A stretch of DNA of 8,518 bases from Lachnospiraceae bacterium (GCA_900754855.1 CAAEEI010000008.1:1-8518); one strand, 5' to 3'. Shown: positions 1 through 7,852, counted from the stretch's first letter. Notes: generated by a model not told the origin, from the sequence alone. Numbers and translations are program-made.

Positions 1-93
1 AGGAATCGAGTAAAACAATTTTTGCTTTTCCTGCTTCTGTCGGCCATCCTTATTCGGGAAACTGCCATACCGGTCTGCGGGTTTGCCATGGCA
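1..93 (+). other. Signal peptide of the giant surface protein (start missing)
   Basis: The first codons read RNRVKQF, then a leucine-rich core (LLFLLLSAILI), a polar stretch and an A-M-A/A motif. This is a basic n-region, hydrophobic h-region and signal-peptidase I type site, with cleavage likely after the alanine ending near base 93. The basic residues lie before the TTG at 22, which argues that the true start is upstream. The exact cleavage site is uncertain because an Arg-Glu pair sits between the hydrophobic core and the AxA motif. Confidence 0.7.
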
Positions 94-3000
94 GCTGTGC
101 CGCCGGATACAGTGGTAACGGTGAATGGGGGAAAGAAAAGAGCGTTTACAGATTCAAAAGAAAAGATCACGTTTAATAAAAAAACAGAGGGAGAAAAACA
201 AGAAAGGAACTCATGGCGAAGCCGGGAGAAGAACAGTGCGTTCGCAGCAGAAAACCAGGTGGAAAAGGAGAGCGCAGACAGGACGAAAGCGCAGCCGGAG
301 AAAGGAACGACGGCGATTCCGGGAAACAGGCCGGAGGAAGGAACGACGGAAATTGCGGAAGGCAGGCCGGAGGAAGGAACGACGGAAATTGCGGAAGGCA
401 GGCCGGAGGAAGGAACAACGGCGATTCCGGGAAACAGGCCGGAGGAAGGAACGACAGAAGTTGCGGAAGGCAGGCCGGAGGAAGGAACAACAGCGATTTC
501 GGGAAACAGGCCGGAAGAAGGAACGACGGCAATTCCGGGAAACAGGTCGGAAGAAAGTACCGCGGCGGCCCCGGGGAAACCGGAAAAAGTAACCGGAGAT
601 GATTCTGCGGCGGAATTTCTTCCACAGAAAACCCCGGTGCCTAATCTGGGGAGAGAAGCAAGAGTTAACCATAGTCTGCCTATGCCGAAATCGACCTATG
701 AGACCTTTATTTTACAGGGCAAAAAAGGAAAAGGACAGCGGATTGGCGACAGTAAAAAGGTGTCTGTTTTTCCTTCTAACGCGGCGATTCAGGAGGATAT
801 TACGAAAAATCATCGGGAGTACGTTTCCTTCACCCCACATTGGTCGGCCGACACAACGGCTTCCCTGTCCACCCAAGCCCATTCCAGGTCAGTAAAATTT
901 TATGTGGATGATCCGAAAAAAGCGGAACATGTGGGCGGGATAGGCAAACCAACGATGTCTTCCAATGTAGTTGGGGGAAGAGTATTTGTGTTGAACGATG
1001 CCATGAAAAACAGTCTGAGTTGTACATTTTCCAATGTTGGACGATATTATGACCGGAGTACCGGAAAATCCTGCGCCATTGATTTAAAAGCGGTACTGGT
1101 GAATTTTACAAGAAAAAATAAAGCGTCTTCCGATGTGCAGACGGCAATAAAAGATGGCGCCATTGGAGAAGAAGGCGGTCCGCTGTTTTGTTTTACCGGA
1201 AAACAGGGGATAGGTGTGCTGACGGCCTTTTGTGATTCCGTGGTGGTAAGATATGAGTATTATGTGCATGGAACACAGACCCCGGTTAATTTGAAAGGAT
1301 TTGCAAGATTTTCTGATTTAGACGCCCAGCAGGGAATAGAGTTTTCTTCTCAGGCCGATTATTTTTATGCTGTGTCCGAGACCAATCAATACCTGGGATA
1401 CAGTAAGGGAGTATATACGCCGGGAAATCGAGCGTATATTTATGCCCTGAGCAGTAAAGCGTACCCCGGAGGGGAAGAAGGCCATGGTTTTTATACACTT
1501 TTTTCCGGAACCAATCTGACCCTCAGATATACTTTTGCCAAATGCAGCAGAGAGGATGACGGAGGAAAGAAAAATGGAAATGATCTGACCAAATATGCGG
1601 TGCCATTTGATCCGTCGGAGGTGAAGCATTATACAAGCAGCGCATCCAGAGGCTATATTCGTTTTGATGCCAGACAGCCTTATCTTGCCGAACCGGAGAT
1701 TTCCAAATCTGTTTTTAATGGTAAAGATATTCAGAGCGAATTGAATGCGCCGAACCGGGCTGTGTCCAATACGCTTTCGGACAGAAATGAATCCTATACC
1801 TATAAAATTCGTACCATATGTCCTTATGAAGATGCAAAAGAGCATCATTATCCCCAGTGGGTGATCCGGGATCAGATCAGCCCTTATCTGGAAGTAGATC
1901 AGGCAGAGATTTATGATGGGACAGGGAAAAAATCCACAGAATTTATTCTTGCTTGCCAGAAACAGGGGGATGGGTCTACTCTGGTGACGGCGACAGCCAA
2001 AAATCCAGCGGCGCAGGAATTTTATGAAAAAAACTGGTACGACCTTTATATTACTGTCCGGATTAAATCAGCCGATGAATTGCAGCGGCAGAATCTTAAT
2101 TTTGCGCAGATATACAGGAAAAGCGGGGAAGATACAGGAAAGTATATTCTGGAAAACAACGCGGTTTTACATGTGGGAAAAGAATATCCGTCTAATAAGA
2201 CAAAAACCGTGGTGCCGCAATGGATAAAAGTAAAAAAAATCAATGAAAACAATGAACCGGTGCAGGGGATTACGTTTGGTATTTTTTTAAAACAGGGGGA
2301 AGACGCCTATGAACAAAAACCGTTGCTGACAGCGATTTCCGGAAAAGATGGTATAGCGCATTTCAAAAGCACCACTTTTTTTGCCCTTGCCGGAAAAGCC
2401 GGACCATATTATCTGAAAGAACTGTCCAGGGGGAACTGGGAGAATGTATATGTGTCCGATCGACAATGGAAGCAGGAGTTTTCCTGTGATGAAGGAAACC
2501 GGATGATTGAAGGAGAAGTTCTGGATGGGCAAAGCAGCGTGCTGAAAAATAAGAGTAAAAAAGTAAGGAAATACGCTGTGCGCGTCCGCAAGAAAAATAA
2601 AGAAACGGCAGATTTTCTTTCCGGAGCCGTCTTTGGCATTTATCAGTGGTCAGAAACGGGAAAGGCATTTATGAAAGCAGGGGAACTGGCAGAGACAAAA
2701 GATGAGCGGGGGCAGGTTCTTTATCATAATGACCGGGAATTTACGGCAACAGAAGAGAATAAAGGCCTGTTTATGGTGAAAGAAGAGAAAGCGCCTTTCG
2801 GGTGTTATCACACCGGGGAAAGCTGGACATTTCAGACGACAGATCGTTATGAAGAAAATCAGGATACCATAGAATTTTATGCTGTGACAGATAACGGAAG
2901 AAAGAAAAAACAGACAGGAGAGCTGGTCTTTGAAAATAAGCTGCAAAAAGGAATCCTTGAGATTCAGAAAACCAATGAGCTGGAGGAGCCGGTCGGTCAG

Positions 3001-6000
3001 GCCGTGTTTACGATCACTGCAGCAGAAGATATTTATGCGCCATGGCAACGGATGGAAGAGGGTAAGCCCATGGAGGGAGAGGAACCACTGGTTGCAGCGG
3101 GTACAATCTGTGATACGCTGAAAACAGATCAGCAGGGAAAAGCTTTTTCCAGAAAATTATTTCTTGGAAAATATCAGGTGGCAGAAATTGATGGTACGCC
3201 GGGACACAACAAAACCGATGCAATCTATGAGGTTACCTTTGCCTATCCGGAAGACGGTCAGAAAAAGCTGGTCAGCAAACAGTTAAAGGCCGATAATCAT
3301 CGCATTCTTCCTTCTTTTTCTGTAGCCAAAATCGCAGACCGCACAACGAATAAGGAGGGGAATCCCGTTGCCTTTGACAGAGACAGCGGAAGGTACACGC
3401 AGGAAAAAATACCGGGAACCTATCAGCCGTCGGACATCATTCGTTATGGAATTACCGTGACCAATACCGGAAATGTGGATTTATATCATCTTCGCCTGAC
3501 AGAACAGATGGATATGGTCAATGAACATCAACAGAAATTATCCGATTATATCGATCAGGAAAAAGCCGGTTTTGTTCTGCCGGAAAGTGGTTACTGTAAA
3601 ACGACAAAAGGAAAAAATGTACGTTGTATACAAGTGACGGGAGACGGACAAACCATTGGTCTGGACCAACTCTCGCCTGGGGACAGTCTCACCGTGTATT
3701 TTGAGGCGCCGGTTTTATCTTCCGGGGTAAATGTCTATCATTTAAGAAACAAGGTCGTTGGCAGAGCCAGTTATGATCGCCATGATGAAAAACCGGGAGA
3801 AAAGTTGATTCCGGTGAATACAAAAGATCTGGTGGATGAACAGGGACATTCTCTTGTGGAAGATGAAGATTTGGTAAATTTACCGGGAGTGCCCGGAGAT
3901 ACCGTGGTAAAAAAAGCAGATCGCACCACAGGATGTACGGTAGACCACGGTGTTTTGCAGGGAGTGAAGGTTCCTGGCATTTATAATGAAGGGGAGGAAA
4001 TCTGTTTTTCTATCCATGTCAAAAACAGTGGAACCGCCAATCTGAAAAATATCCTGGTGACCGATCTGATGTCATCCGAATTAAAGCAGGTGACTGAGGA
4101 GAAAACCGCTGGATTTTGTCTGAAACCATCGGAAGAAGTCCAGGAATCGGAAGGAGAAAAAAGGATGGTGTTCACCGATCAGGGGAAGAAAATTTCGGTG
4201 AGGAAAGTATCGGATCATCAGCTTCTTCTTGGAGAAGATGGAGATGGGATTACCGGAGAAGGAACATTGCAGCCGGGGGATTCGGTCATTCTTGATTATC
4301 GCGTTAAAATCAAAAAGAATGTCGCCAATGTTTATCATCTGGTCAATACGGTAATAATAAACGCATGCTATTTTACCGGAGAGGAAGAAAAAGCATTGCC
4401 GGAAATCAGTGATACCGACGAGATTGAACTTCCCGGAGTACCAGAAGTAAGAGTTGCTAAAATTGCTGATCGCACTACGGGAGCTGTATTGACAAAAGGA
4501 CGGTATACCGGGGAAAAAGCAGCGGGCAGATATGCAAATGGGAATCCGGTTGTCTATACGATCACGGTCACCAATACCGGAAGTGCGGATCTATATGACC
4601 TTAAGATACGGGAAAAAATGGAAGAAAGATTGATTTCCGCTTTGGAAATGGACAGTATACAATGGCAGGGCGGACGGTATAAAACGAAAAAAGGAAATAC
4701 GGTACTGGCAACACAGAAAGGAAAGAAGGCGCTGCTCTTAGATCAGTTAAAGGCGGGAGATAGTGTAGATTTACTGCTTCATGGAAAAGTCAGTCAGATG
4801 GCCGGAGATTTATACGCACTGGAAAATAAAGTCTATGTGACCGGGCATTATCGAAAAGGAAATGAGGACAGCCAAAAGGATTATGATCAATTTGCCTATG
4901 CGGCACAGATAAAATATAATTTATATTATCATGCCAACCAGGGAACAACAGCCAGGACGCAGGATAGTGAAAGTCCCGCCTATGCAGGAAAAAGGGTGAA
5001 GATTAATGGAAATCCGTTTATAAAAAAGGATGCAGATTTTCTGGGATGGAATACGAAAGCCGATGGAACAGGAAAGGACTATGCGCCGGGCGCAGAGCTG
5101 ATCATGCCGGAAAGCGATGTTCATCTTTATGCCAGATGGACAAAACGGGGAACCCTGTTAAAAAAACAGTATACGTACGCCTTACTTTATCATGCCAACA
5201 CTCCATCTGTACAGCAAAAACCGGACAGTGAAACCAGATGTCTGGGTGGAACCAGTATCACCGTAGACGAAAACAGTTTTGACCATCCGGAATACCGATT
5301 CCTTGGATGGAGTCTGACTCCGGAAGAGAAGGAGAAATTAATCCGGCCGGGAGAAACGTACAGGATGCCGGAAATGGATGTACATTTCTATGCACAATGG
5401 GAAAAAATCAAAAGGTTTACGTTGGTTTATCATGATAATATTCCAGATGGCGGAGAAAAATACAAAGATTACCAGACTCCTTGTGCGGCAGGAACGAAAC
5501 TGAAAATTAAACAGGCTCTTTTTGAAAGACCAGATTATCAATTTGTCGGATGGAGCAGAGATAAACAGGCACAGAAACCGGAATTTTTGCCGGAAGATGT
5601 GATTGCTCTGGAAGAAAATATGCAATTATATGCCATTTGGGTAAAAAAAGAAGACGGAGAAGAAAAAATAAAATATACCATGTACTATCATGGGAATAAT
5701 GAAAGAGCAGATATGGGTGCAGATAGCCAGACGCCCTGTGCGGCAGGAAACAAAATTCTTCTGGATATGAATGCATTTGTGTATGAAGGGCATCGTTTTT
5801 CCGGATGGAATACAAGACCGGATGGAACAGGAAAAGACTGGGGAGAAAATCAGGCGTATACCATGCCGGCAAAAAATGTGCATCTCTATGCGAAGTGGCA
5901 AGAAGATACGGAGAATACATTGATTTATGACGCAAATTATCCTGAAACGGTAAGCGGTAAACAAAAGGAACAGGTCATTGATGCCGAAACCCCATGTACG

Positions 6001-7548
6001 AAGGAAACGGTAATCCATGTAGACGGAAGCGCTTTTCGTTGTGATGGGTATACTTTTCTTGGATGGAGCCTGACGCCAGATGGAAGTTCTGCCCTCATTT
6101 TACCGGAGGAACGCCTGACGATGGTGTCGGACGTTACCCTTTATGCCATCTGGACAGAGCAATGTATGGAATATACACTGCTATATTCCTCAAATACAGA
6201 GAATCCTTTGTGGGAAGCGGCGCCGCAGTCACCAATGCCGGCAGGTACGCCGCAAAAAATAATGCATAATCCATTTACCCGTAAGGAAGCCGTTTTTGTG
6301 GGGTGGAGTACCAATCCACAAGCTGTTCCGGAGTCGGAAGAAATCATCATGCCGGGAACATGGTTCAGACAACCGGATAAAAATATAATTCTTTATGCTA
6401 TATGGAAAAAACAGATAAATTATCCATTACTTTATGATGCCAATGGAGGAAGCAGAGACGAGGAGATCAGTATAGAAGATAATCTGATGAAAGAAGGACG
6501 AATAGCGGATGAAGAAACACCATGTATCGCCGGGGATAAGATCAGAATAAATCTATCTCCATTTAAAAGAAAAGGGTATCGTTTTATCGGATGGAGTACG
6601 CAGCCATTGGAACCGTTGGAATTAAAAACAAAAGATAACCAGAATACAGAGCATTCCTCTGTACAAGATCAAGTAGAGCAACTGCCTCCGGAAGTGAAGA
6701 TGACTTATCCGGGATGTAGCTATATCATGCCGGAAAAAGAGGTAATTCTTTATGCATTATGGGAAAAACTCCCGGAACAGCCTGCGTGGGAAGGAGACAC
6801 GGAAGATGACGGAGCGCTGGCTGACAGTGCATATACCCCAATTCCCGTTACGAAGCTGATGATGGATCAGGATCATATCCATATTCCGGGGAAACCAGAT
6901 TTGCGTATTGCAAAAAAAGCGGAGCGCACGAGAGGAATTACCCTGAAAGAGGGACGATACCAGGGAAAAAGAAAACCGGGGGTCTATATGAAGGGAGAAC
7001 ATGTACTGTATACGATAACCGTTTCTAATTATGGCACCGGAACAGCATACGATGTCATAATCAGAGAAAAACCAACGAACACCTGGAAAAAGAGCATGGA
7101 AGCAGCAGGTTTTTCTCTGCAGGAGGGAGAGGTTCTGCAGACGGTCAAAGGAGCCTCTGTTCTGGTGAAAAAAGCAGAAAAGCATGCGGTGACCTTTGAT
7201 CATCTGTCTGCCGGAGACCGACTTGCATTCACCTTTGAGGCAATCGTAAAGCAGGACAAGGTGAAAAAAAGAGAATTGAAAAATATTATAGAAATAACGG
7301 GAAGAGAAAAAGAGGGGGCTATCCTGGAAAAAAATAAAAATATGCAGGATATGGACATGATTAAAATAAAAACGGAAGAATACGAAAAAGATCAGCAAAA
7401 AAGCACAGGCGATATTCCACAAACCGGAGATAATCATCCTGTAGCCTTCAGGATATTCACCGGATTCATCAGCCTTTTATGCATAAGCTATCTTCTGTTT
7501 GGAAAGAAGAAGGACAAAAAAGAAAAGAGGAAGAATACAGAGCAGTAA
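1..7548 (+). CDS. Giant LPXTG-type cell-wall-anchored adhesin-like protein (5' partial)
   Basis: This is a multidomain surface protein, secreted and probably joined to peptidoglycan by a sortase. The frame is open from base 1 with no stop and no in-frame ATG or GTG before base 22. The TTG at 22 falls inside the signal-peptide hydrophobic core and has no well-placed Shine-Dalgarno, so the real start is upstream of the window. Order: signal peptide (to about 93), charged linker, eight 12-aa repeats (295-582), N-terminal beta-rich module (about 664-1680), D2-type isopeptide domain (1681-2220), three SpaA/Cna-B domains (2221-3300), three DUF11-like domains (3313-4908), seven InlB-B repeats (4912-6762), a fourth DUF11-like domain (6841-7308), then IPQTG, a membrane segment and a lysine-rich tail. 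The family role is adhesion or surface display; the ligand is unknown. No sortase or pilin gene lies in the window. The gene is followed by a probable terminator and appears to end its transcription unit. Architecture is secure; function is inferred. Confidence 0.93.
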   Translation, partial: RNRVKQFLLFLLLSAILIRETAIPVCGFAMAAVPPDTVVTVNGGKKRAFTDSKEKITFNKKTEGEKQERNSWRSREKNSAFAAENQVEKESADRTKAQPEKGTTAIPGNRPEEGTTEIAEGRPEEGTTEIAEGRPEEGTTAIPGNRPEEGTTEVAEGRPEEGTTAISGNRPEEGTTAIPGNRSEESTAAAPGKPEKVTGDDSAAEFLPQKTPVPNLGREARVNHSLPMPKSTYETFILQGKKGKGQRIGDSKKVSVFPSNAAIQEDITKNHREYVSFTPHWSADTTASLSTQAHSRSVKFYVDDPKKAEHVGGIGKPTMSSNVVGGRVFVLNDAMKNSLSCTFSNVGRYYDRSTGKSCAIDLKAVLVNFTRKNKASSDVQTAIKDGAIGEEGGPLFCFTGKQGIGVLTAFCDSVVVRYEYYVHGTQTPVNLKGFARFSDLDAQQGIEFSSQADYFYAVSETNQYLGYSKGVYTPGNRAYIYALSSKAYPGGEEGHGFYTLFSGTNLTLRYTFAKCSREDDGGKKNGNDLTKYAVPFDPSEVKHYTSSASRGYIRFDARQPYLAEPEISKSVFNGKDIQSELNAPNRAVSNTLSDRNESYTYKIRTICPYEDAKEHHYPQWVIRDQISPYLEVDQAEIYDGTGKKSTEFILACQKQGDGSTLVTATAKNPAAQEFYEKNWYDLYITVRIKSADELQRQNLNFAQIYRKSGEDTGKYILENNAVLHVGKEYPSNKTKTVVPQWIKVKKINENNEPVQGITFGIFLKQGEDAYEQKPLLTAISGKDGIAHFKSTTFFALAGKAGPYYLKELSRGNWENVYVSDRQWKQEFSCDEGNRMIEGEVLDGQSSVLKNKSKKVRKYAVRVRKKNKETADFLSGAVFGIYQWSETGKAFMKAGELAETKDERGQVLYHNDREFTATEENKGLFMVKEEKAPFGCYHTGESWTFQTTDRYEENQDTIEFYAVTDNGRKKKQTGELVFENKLQKGILEIQKTNELEEPVGQAVFTITAAEDIYAPWQRMEEGKPMEGEEPLVAAGTICDTLKTDQQGKAFSRKLFLGKYQVAEIDGTPGHNKTDAIYEVTFAYPEDGQKKLVSKQLKADNHRILPSFSVAKIADRTTNKEGNPVAFDRDSGRYTQEKIPGTYQPSDIIRYGITVTNTGNVDLYHLRLTEQMDMVNEHQQKLSDYIDQEKAGFVLPESGYCKTTKGKNVRCIQVTGDGQTIGLDQLSPGDSLTVYFEAPVLSSGVNVYHLRNKVVGRASYDRHDEKPGEKLIPVNTKDLVDEQGHSLVEDEDLVNLPGVPGDTVVKKADRTTGCTVDHGVLQGVKVPGIYNEGEEICFSIHVKNSGTANLKNILVTDLMSSELKQVTEEKTAGFCLKPSEEVQESEGEKRMVFTDQGKKISVRKVSDHQLLLGEDGDGITGEGTLQPGDSVILDYRVKIKKNVANVYHLVNTVIINACYFTGEEEKALPEISDTDEIELPGVPEVRVAKIADRTTGAVLTKGRYTGEKAAGRYANGNPVVYTITVTNTGSADLYDLKIREKMEERLISALEMDSIQWQGGRYKTKKGNTVLATQKGKKALLLDQLKAGDSVDLLLHGKVSQMAGDLYALENKVYVTGHYRKGNEDSQKDYDQFAYAAQIKYNLYYHANQGTTARTQDSESPAYAGKRVKINGNPFIKKDADFLGWNTKADGTGKDYAPGAELIMPESDVHLYARWTKRGTLLKKQYTYALLYHANTPSVQQKPDSETRCLGGTSITVDENSFDHPEYRFLGWSLTPEEKEKLIRPGETYRMPEMDVHFYAQWEKIKRFTLVYHDNIPDGGEKYKDYQTPCAAGTKLKIKQALFERPDYQFVGWSRDKQAQKPEFLPEDVIALEENMQLYAIWVKKEDGEEKIKYTMYYHGNNERADMGADSQTPCAAGNKILLDMNAFVYEGHRFSGWNTRPDGTGKDWGENQAYTMPAKNVHLYAKWQEDTENTLIYDANYPETVSGKQKEQVIDAETPCTKETVIHVDGSAFRCDGYTFLGWSLTPDGSSALILPEERLTMVSDVTLYAIWTEQCMEYTLLYSSNTENPLWEAAPQSPMPAGTPQKIMHNPFTRKEAVFVGWSTNPQAVPESEEIIMPGTWFRQPDKNIILYAIWKKQINYPLLYDANGGSRDEEISIEDNLMKEGRIADEETPCIAGDKIRINLSPFKRKGYRFIGWSTQPLEPLELKTKDNQNTEHSSVQDQVEQLPPEVKMTYPGCSYIMPEKEVILYALWEKLPEQPAWEGDTEDDGALADSAYTPIPVTKLMMDQDHIHIPGKPDLRIAKKAERTRGITLKEGRYQGKRKPGVYMKGEHVLYTITVSNYGTGTAYDVIIREKPTNTWKKSMEAAGFSLQEGEVLQTVKGASVLVKKAEKHAVTFDHLSAGDRLAFTFEAIVKQDKVKKRELKNIIEITGREKEGAILEKNKNMQDMDMIKIKTEEYEKDQQKSTGDIPQTGDNHPVAFRIFTGFISLLCISYLLFGKKKDKKEKRKNTEQ
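295..582 (+). repeat. Eight tandem 36-bp (12-aa) repeats in the coding sequence
   Basis: Eight consecutive 36-bp units encode 12-aa repeats of two kinds: A, PEEGTTAIPGNR, and B, PEEGTTEIAEGR. The order is A B B A B A A and a degenerate last unit (SEESTAAAPGKP). The units are purine-rich on the coding strand, about 61% GC in two I counted, and every Pro is CCG in the well-conserved units. They form a Thr/Glu/Pro-rich spacer between the signal peptide and the first folded module, as in wall-spanning or stalk regions of Gram-positive surface proteins. The unit length is a multiple of three, so gain or loss of units would keep the frame. Confidence 0.92.
664..1680 (+). other. N-terminal beta-rich module, possible ligand-binding head
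   Basis: This segment of about 340 residues is non-repetitive and sits between the 12-aa repeats and the isopeptide-type stalk, the usual place for a binding domain. It contains the pattern FSNVGRYY...G...IDLKAVLVNF, then a GFARFSDLDAQQG motif, then FYTLFSGTNLTLRYTF. I associate this succession (NVG-Y, ID, F-D-D-QG, LFSG) with N-terminal modules of other Firmicute repeat surface proteins, but I cannot give it a family name. It has several cysteines (within SCTF, KSCA, LFCF, AFCD), unusual for such proteins. No Cys-Gln thioester motif of the TQXA type was recognised. A role in binding is inferred from position only. Confidence 0.5.
1681..2220 (+). other. Fimbrial D2-type isopeptide-forming domain
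   Basis: About 180 residues match the layout of fimbrial isopeptide-forming D2 domains: an early ISKSV lysine (codon at 1705), a YTYKIRT strand, an acidic residue in WVIRDQISPYLEV (Asp codon at 1870), a D-G-T-G turn, and a closing NNAVLHV asparagine (codon at 2158). In this family Lys and Asn form an intramolecular amide helped by Asp or Glu, making the domain mechanically and proteolytically stable. The three residues are seen in the sequence; their pairing is inferred from the family. Confidence 0.65.
2221..3300 (+). other. Three SpaA/Cna-B (prealbumin-like) stalk domains
   Basis: Three consecutive domains of about 110-125 residues start with WIKVKK (2221), KYAVRVRKK (2569) and KGILEIQKTNE (2947). 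Each has the early lysine, the G-I-F, G-I-Y or F-T-I strand, and the late 'E box': LKELSRGNW (Glu codon at 2419), VKEEKAPFGCY (Glu at 2782) and YQVAEIDGTPGH (Glu at 3184). The first two end with Asn in KNK and ENK. These are the Lys, Glu and Asn positions used for internal isopeptide bonds in SpaA/Cna-B stalk modules. The third has a large insertion between its early strands and a less typical end. Confidence 0.8.
3313..4908 (+). repeat. Three DUF11-like stalk repeats
   Basis: Three long repeats start at 3313, 3901 and 4447. Each begins with a K-(I/K)-A-D-R-T-T signature, then a P-G-T-Y, P-G-I-Y or A-G-R-Y turn, then a strand such as YGITVTNTG, FSIHVKNSG or YTITVTNTG, then 'D..L.DL' strands and a late L.PGDS or LKAGDS motif. 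This is the profile of DUF11-like or related immunoglobulin-like domains in large Firmicute surface proteins. Linkers end in LPGVP before the next unit. Spacing is 196 and 182 residues for the first two, while the third runs about 154 residues before InlB-B repeats begin. Probable role: rigid spacer. Confidence 0.75.
4912..6762 (+). repeat. Seven InlB-B / Listeria-Bacteroides repeats
   Basis: Seven units each start with a (Y/L/V/I)Y-(H/D/S)-x-N strand, carry a central F-x-GW motif, and end in (L/F)YA-x-W. Extents: 4912-5139, 5170-5400, 5413-5640, 5671-5898, 5911-6153, 6169-6405, 6418-6762. Units are about 76-81 residues except the last, about 115, which is enlarged by a polar insertion. The family (Flg_new / InlB B-repeat) forms small beta-grasp modules in surface proteins, first described in Listeria internalins. 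The copies are diverged in DNA and protein, so this is an old array rather than a recent expansion. Confidence 0.9.
6841..7308 (+). repeat. Fourth DUF11-like repeat after the InlB-B block
   Basis: The segment opens with the linker IPVTKLMMDQDHIHIPGKP. It is followed by RIAKKAERTRG, KPGVYMKG, YTITVSNYGTGTAYDV, then LSAGDRL and NIIEITG. This matches the signatures of the three DUF11-like repeats at 3313-4908, so the family resumes after the seven InlB-B units. A Lys/Glu-rich linker follows to the sorting signal. Confidence 0.75.
7414..7545 (+). other. Sortase sorting signal (IPQTG), membrane anchor and basic tail
   Basis: The C-terminus has IPQTGD (IPQTG at 7414-7428), a hydrophobic segment VAFRIFTGFISLLCISYLLF, and a tail of mainly Lys/Arg (GKKKDKKEKRK). 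This is the three-part cell-wall sorting signal. Ile replaces the usual Leu in LPXTG. Cleavage would be between Thr and Gly, with linkage to peptidoglycan or a pilus subunit. The sortase is not in the window. Confidence 0.92.
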
Positions 7549-7586
7549 AATAAACAAAGAAAGAATTTTCAGGAACAAGCTATAAA

Positions 7587-7646
7587 AATTGCCGATCTGC
7601 AAAGAAAAAACGGTTAACCGGAATTTTTCTTTTGCAATCGGCAATT
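7587..7646 (+). terminator. Long imperfect hairpin after the surface-protein gene, probable terminator
   Basis: Arms AATTGCCGAT (7587-7596) and ATCGGCAATT (7637-7646) pair perfectly. After a bulged C the stem continues through TGCAAA and A-rich/T-rich arms to a 10-nt palindromic tip, CGGTTAACCG (7611-7620), making one hairpin of roughly 23 bp. It begins 39 bp after the stop codon. On the plus strand the T-rich tract lies inside the distal arm rather than after it. On the minus strand the hairpin is followed by TTTATA. It could end transcription either way or act as an RNA 3'-end stabiliser. Confidence 0.5.
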
Positions 7647-7680
7647 CAAAAAAGAGAGAAAAGTATGAAAAAATTTTTTT

Positions 7681-7702
7681 CAAATAACCCTTCGGTTATT
7701 TG
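7681..7702. other. Perfect 9-bp hairpin of unknown role
   Basis: CAAATAACC and GGTTATTTG form a perfect 9-bp stem with a four-base CTTC loop. It directly follows a run of six A and seven T. There is no T-run after it on the plus strand, and on the minus strand A's precede the T's, so it is not a standard intrinsic terminator. It could be part of the transcription end of the upstream gene or a protein-binding inverted repeat. No gene lies between it and the tRNA promoter. Confidence 0.45.
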
Positions 7703-7783
7703 TTGACGTTATCTTACAGGGAAAATGTGAATAGTCTGTGAGAAAAAACGAAAGATAAACTGAAGAAACTGTGAAGGGAAAAA

Positions 7784-7839
7784 GGAAAATATAAATATTT
7801 CCAAAAAGACTTGACAGTTTGCTTTCGTTTTGATAGTAT
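7784..7839 (+). promoter_or_regulatory. Strong sigma-A type promoter with UP-like element for tRNA-Pro
   Basis: TTGACA (7811-7816) matches the -35 consensus exactly. TAGTAT (7834-7839) is a good -10 at the ideal 17-bp spacing. Just upstream lies an A/T tract, AAATATTT-CC-AAAAA, resembling the UP element bound by RNA polymerase alpha subunits at stable-RNA promoters. A start near 7846 would leave a leader of about 7 nt before the tRNA. No operator is evident. Confidence 0.85.
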
Positions 7840-7852
7840 ATTAATGTTGCAG

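Noticed and set aside
125..672. Overlapping open frames on both strands through the N-terminal repeat region
   Set aside because: They exist because a stop-free 36-bp unit is repeated eight times; composition is low-complexity Arg/Pro/Phe-rich and the main frame explains the DNA.
6757..7437. 226-codon minus-strand frame
   Set aside because: It lies fully inside the DUF11-like and linker region of the giant gene, is Phe/Cys/His-rich as expected of antisense to A/G-rich coding DNA, and shows no domain.
7703..7734. TTGACG followed by a weak GAATAG-like -10 as a second promoter
   Set aside because: Spacing is too long (about 20 bp) and the -10 is poor; the promoter at 7811-7839 explains the tRNA.
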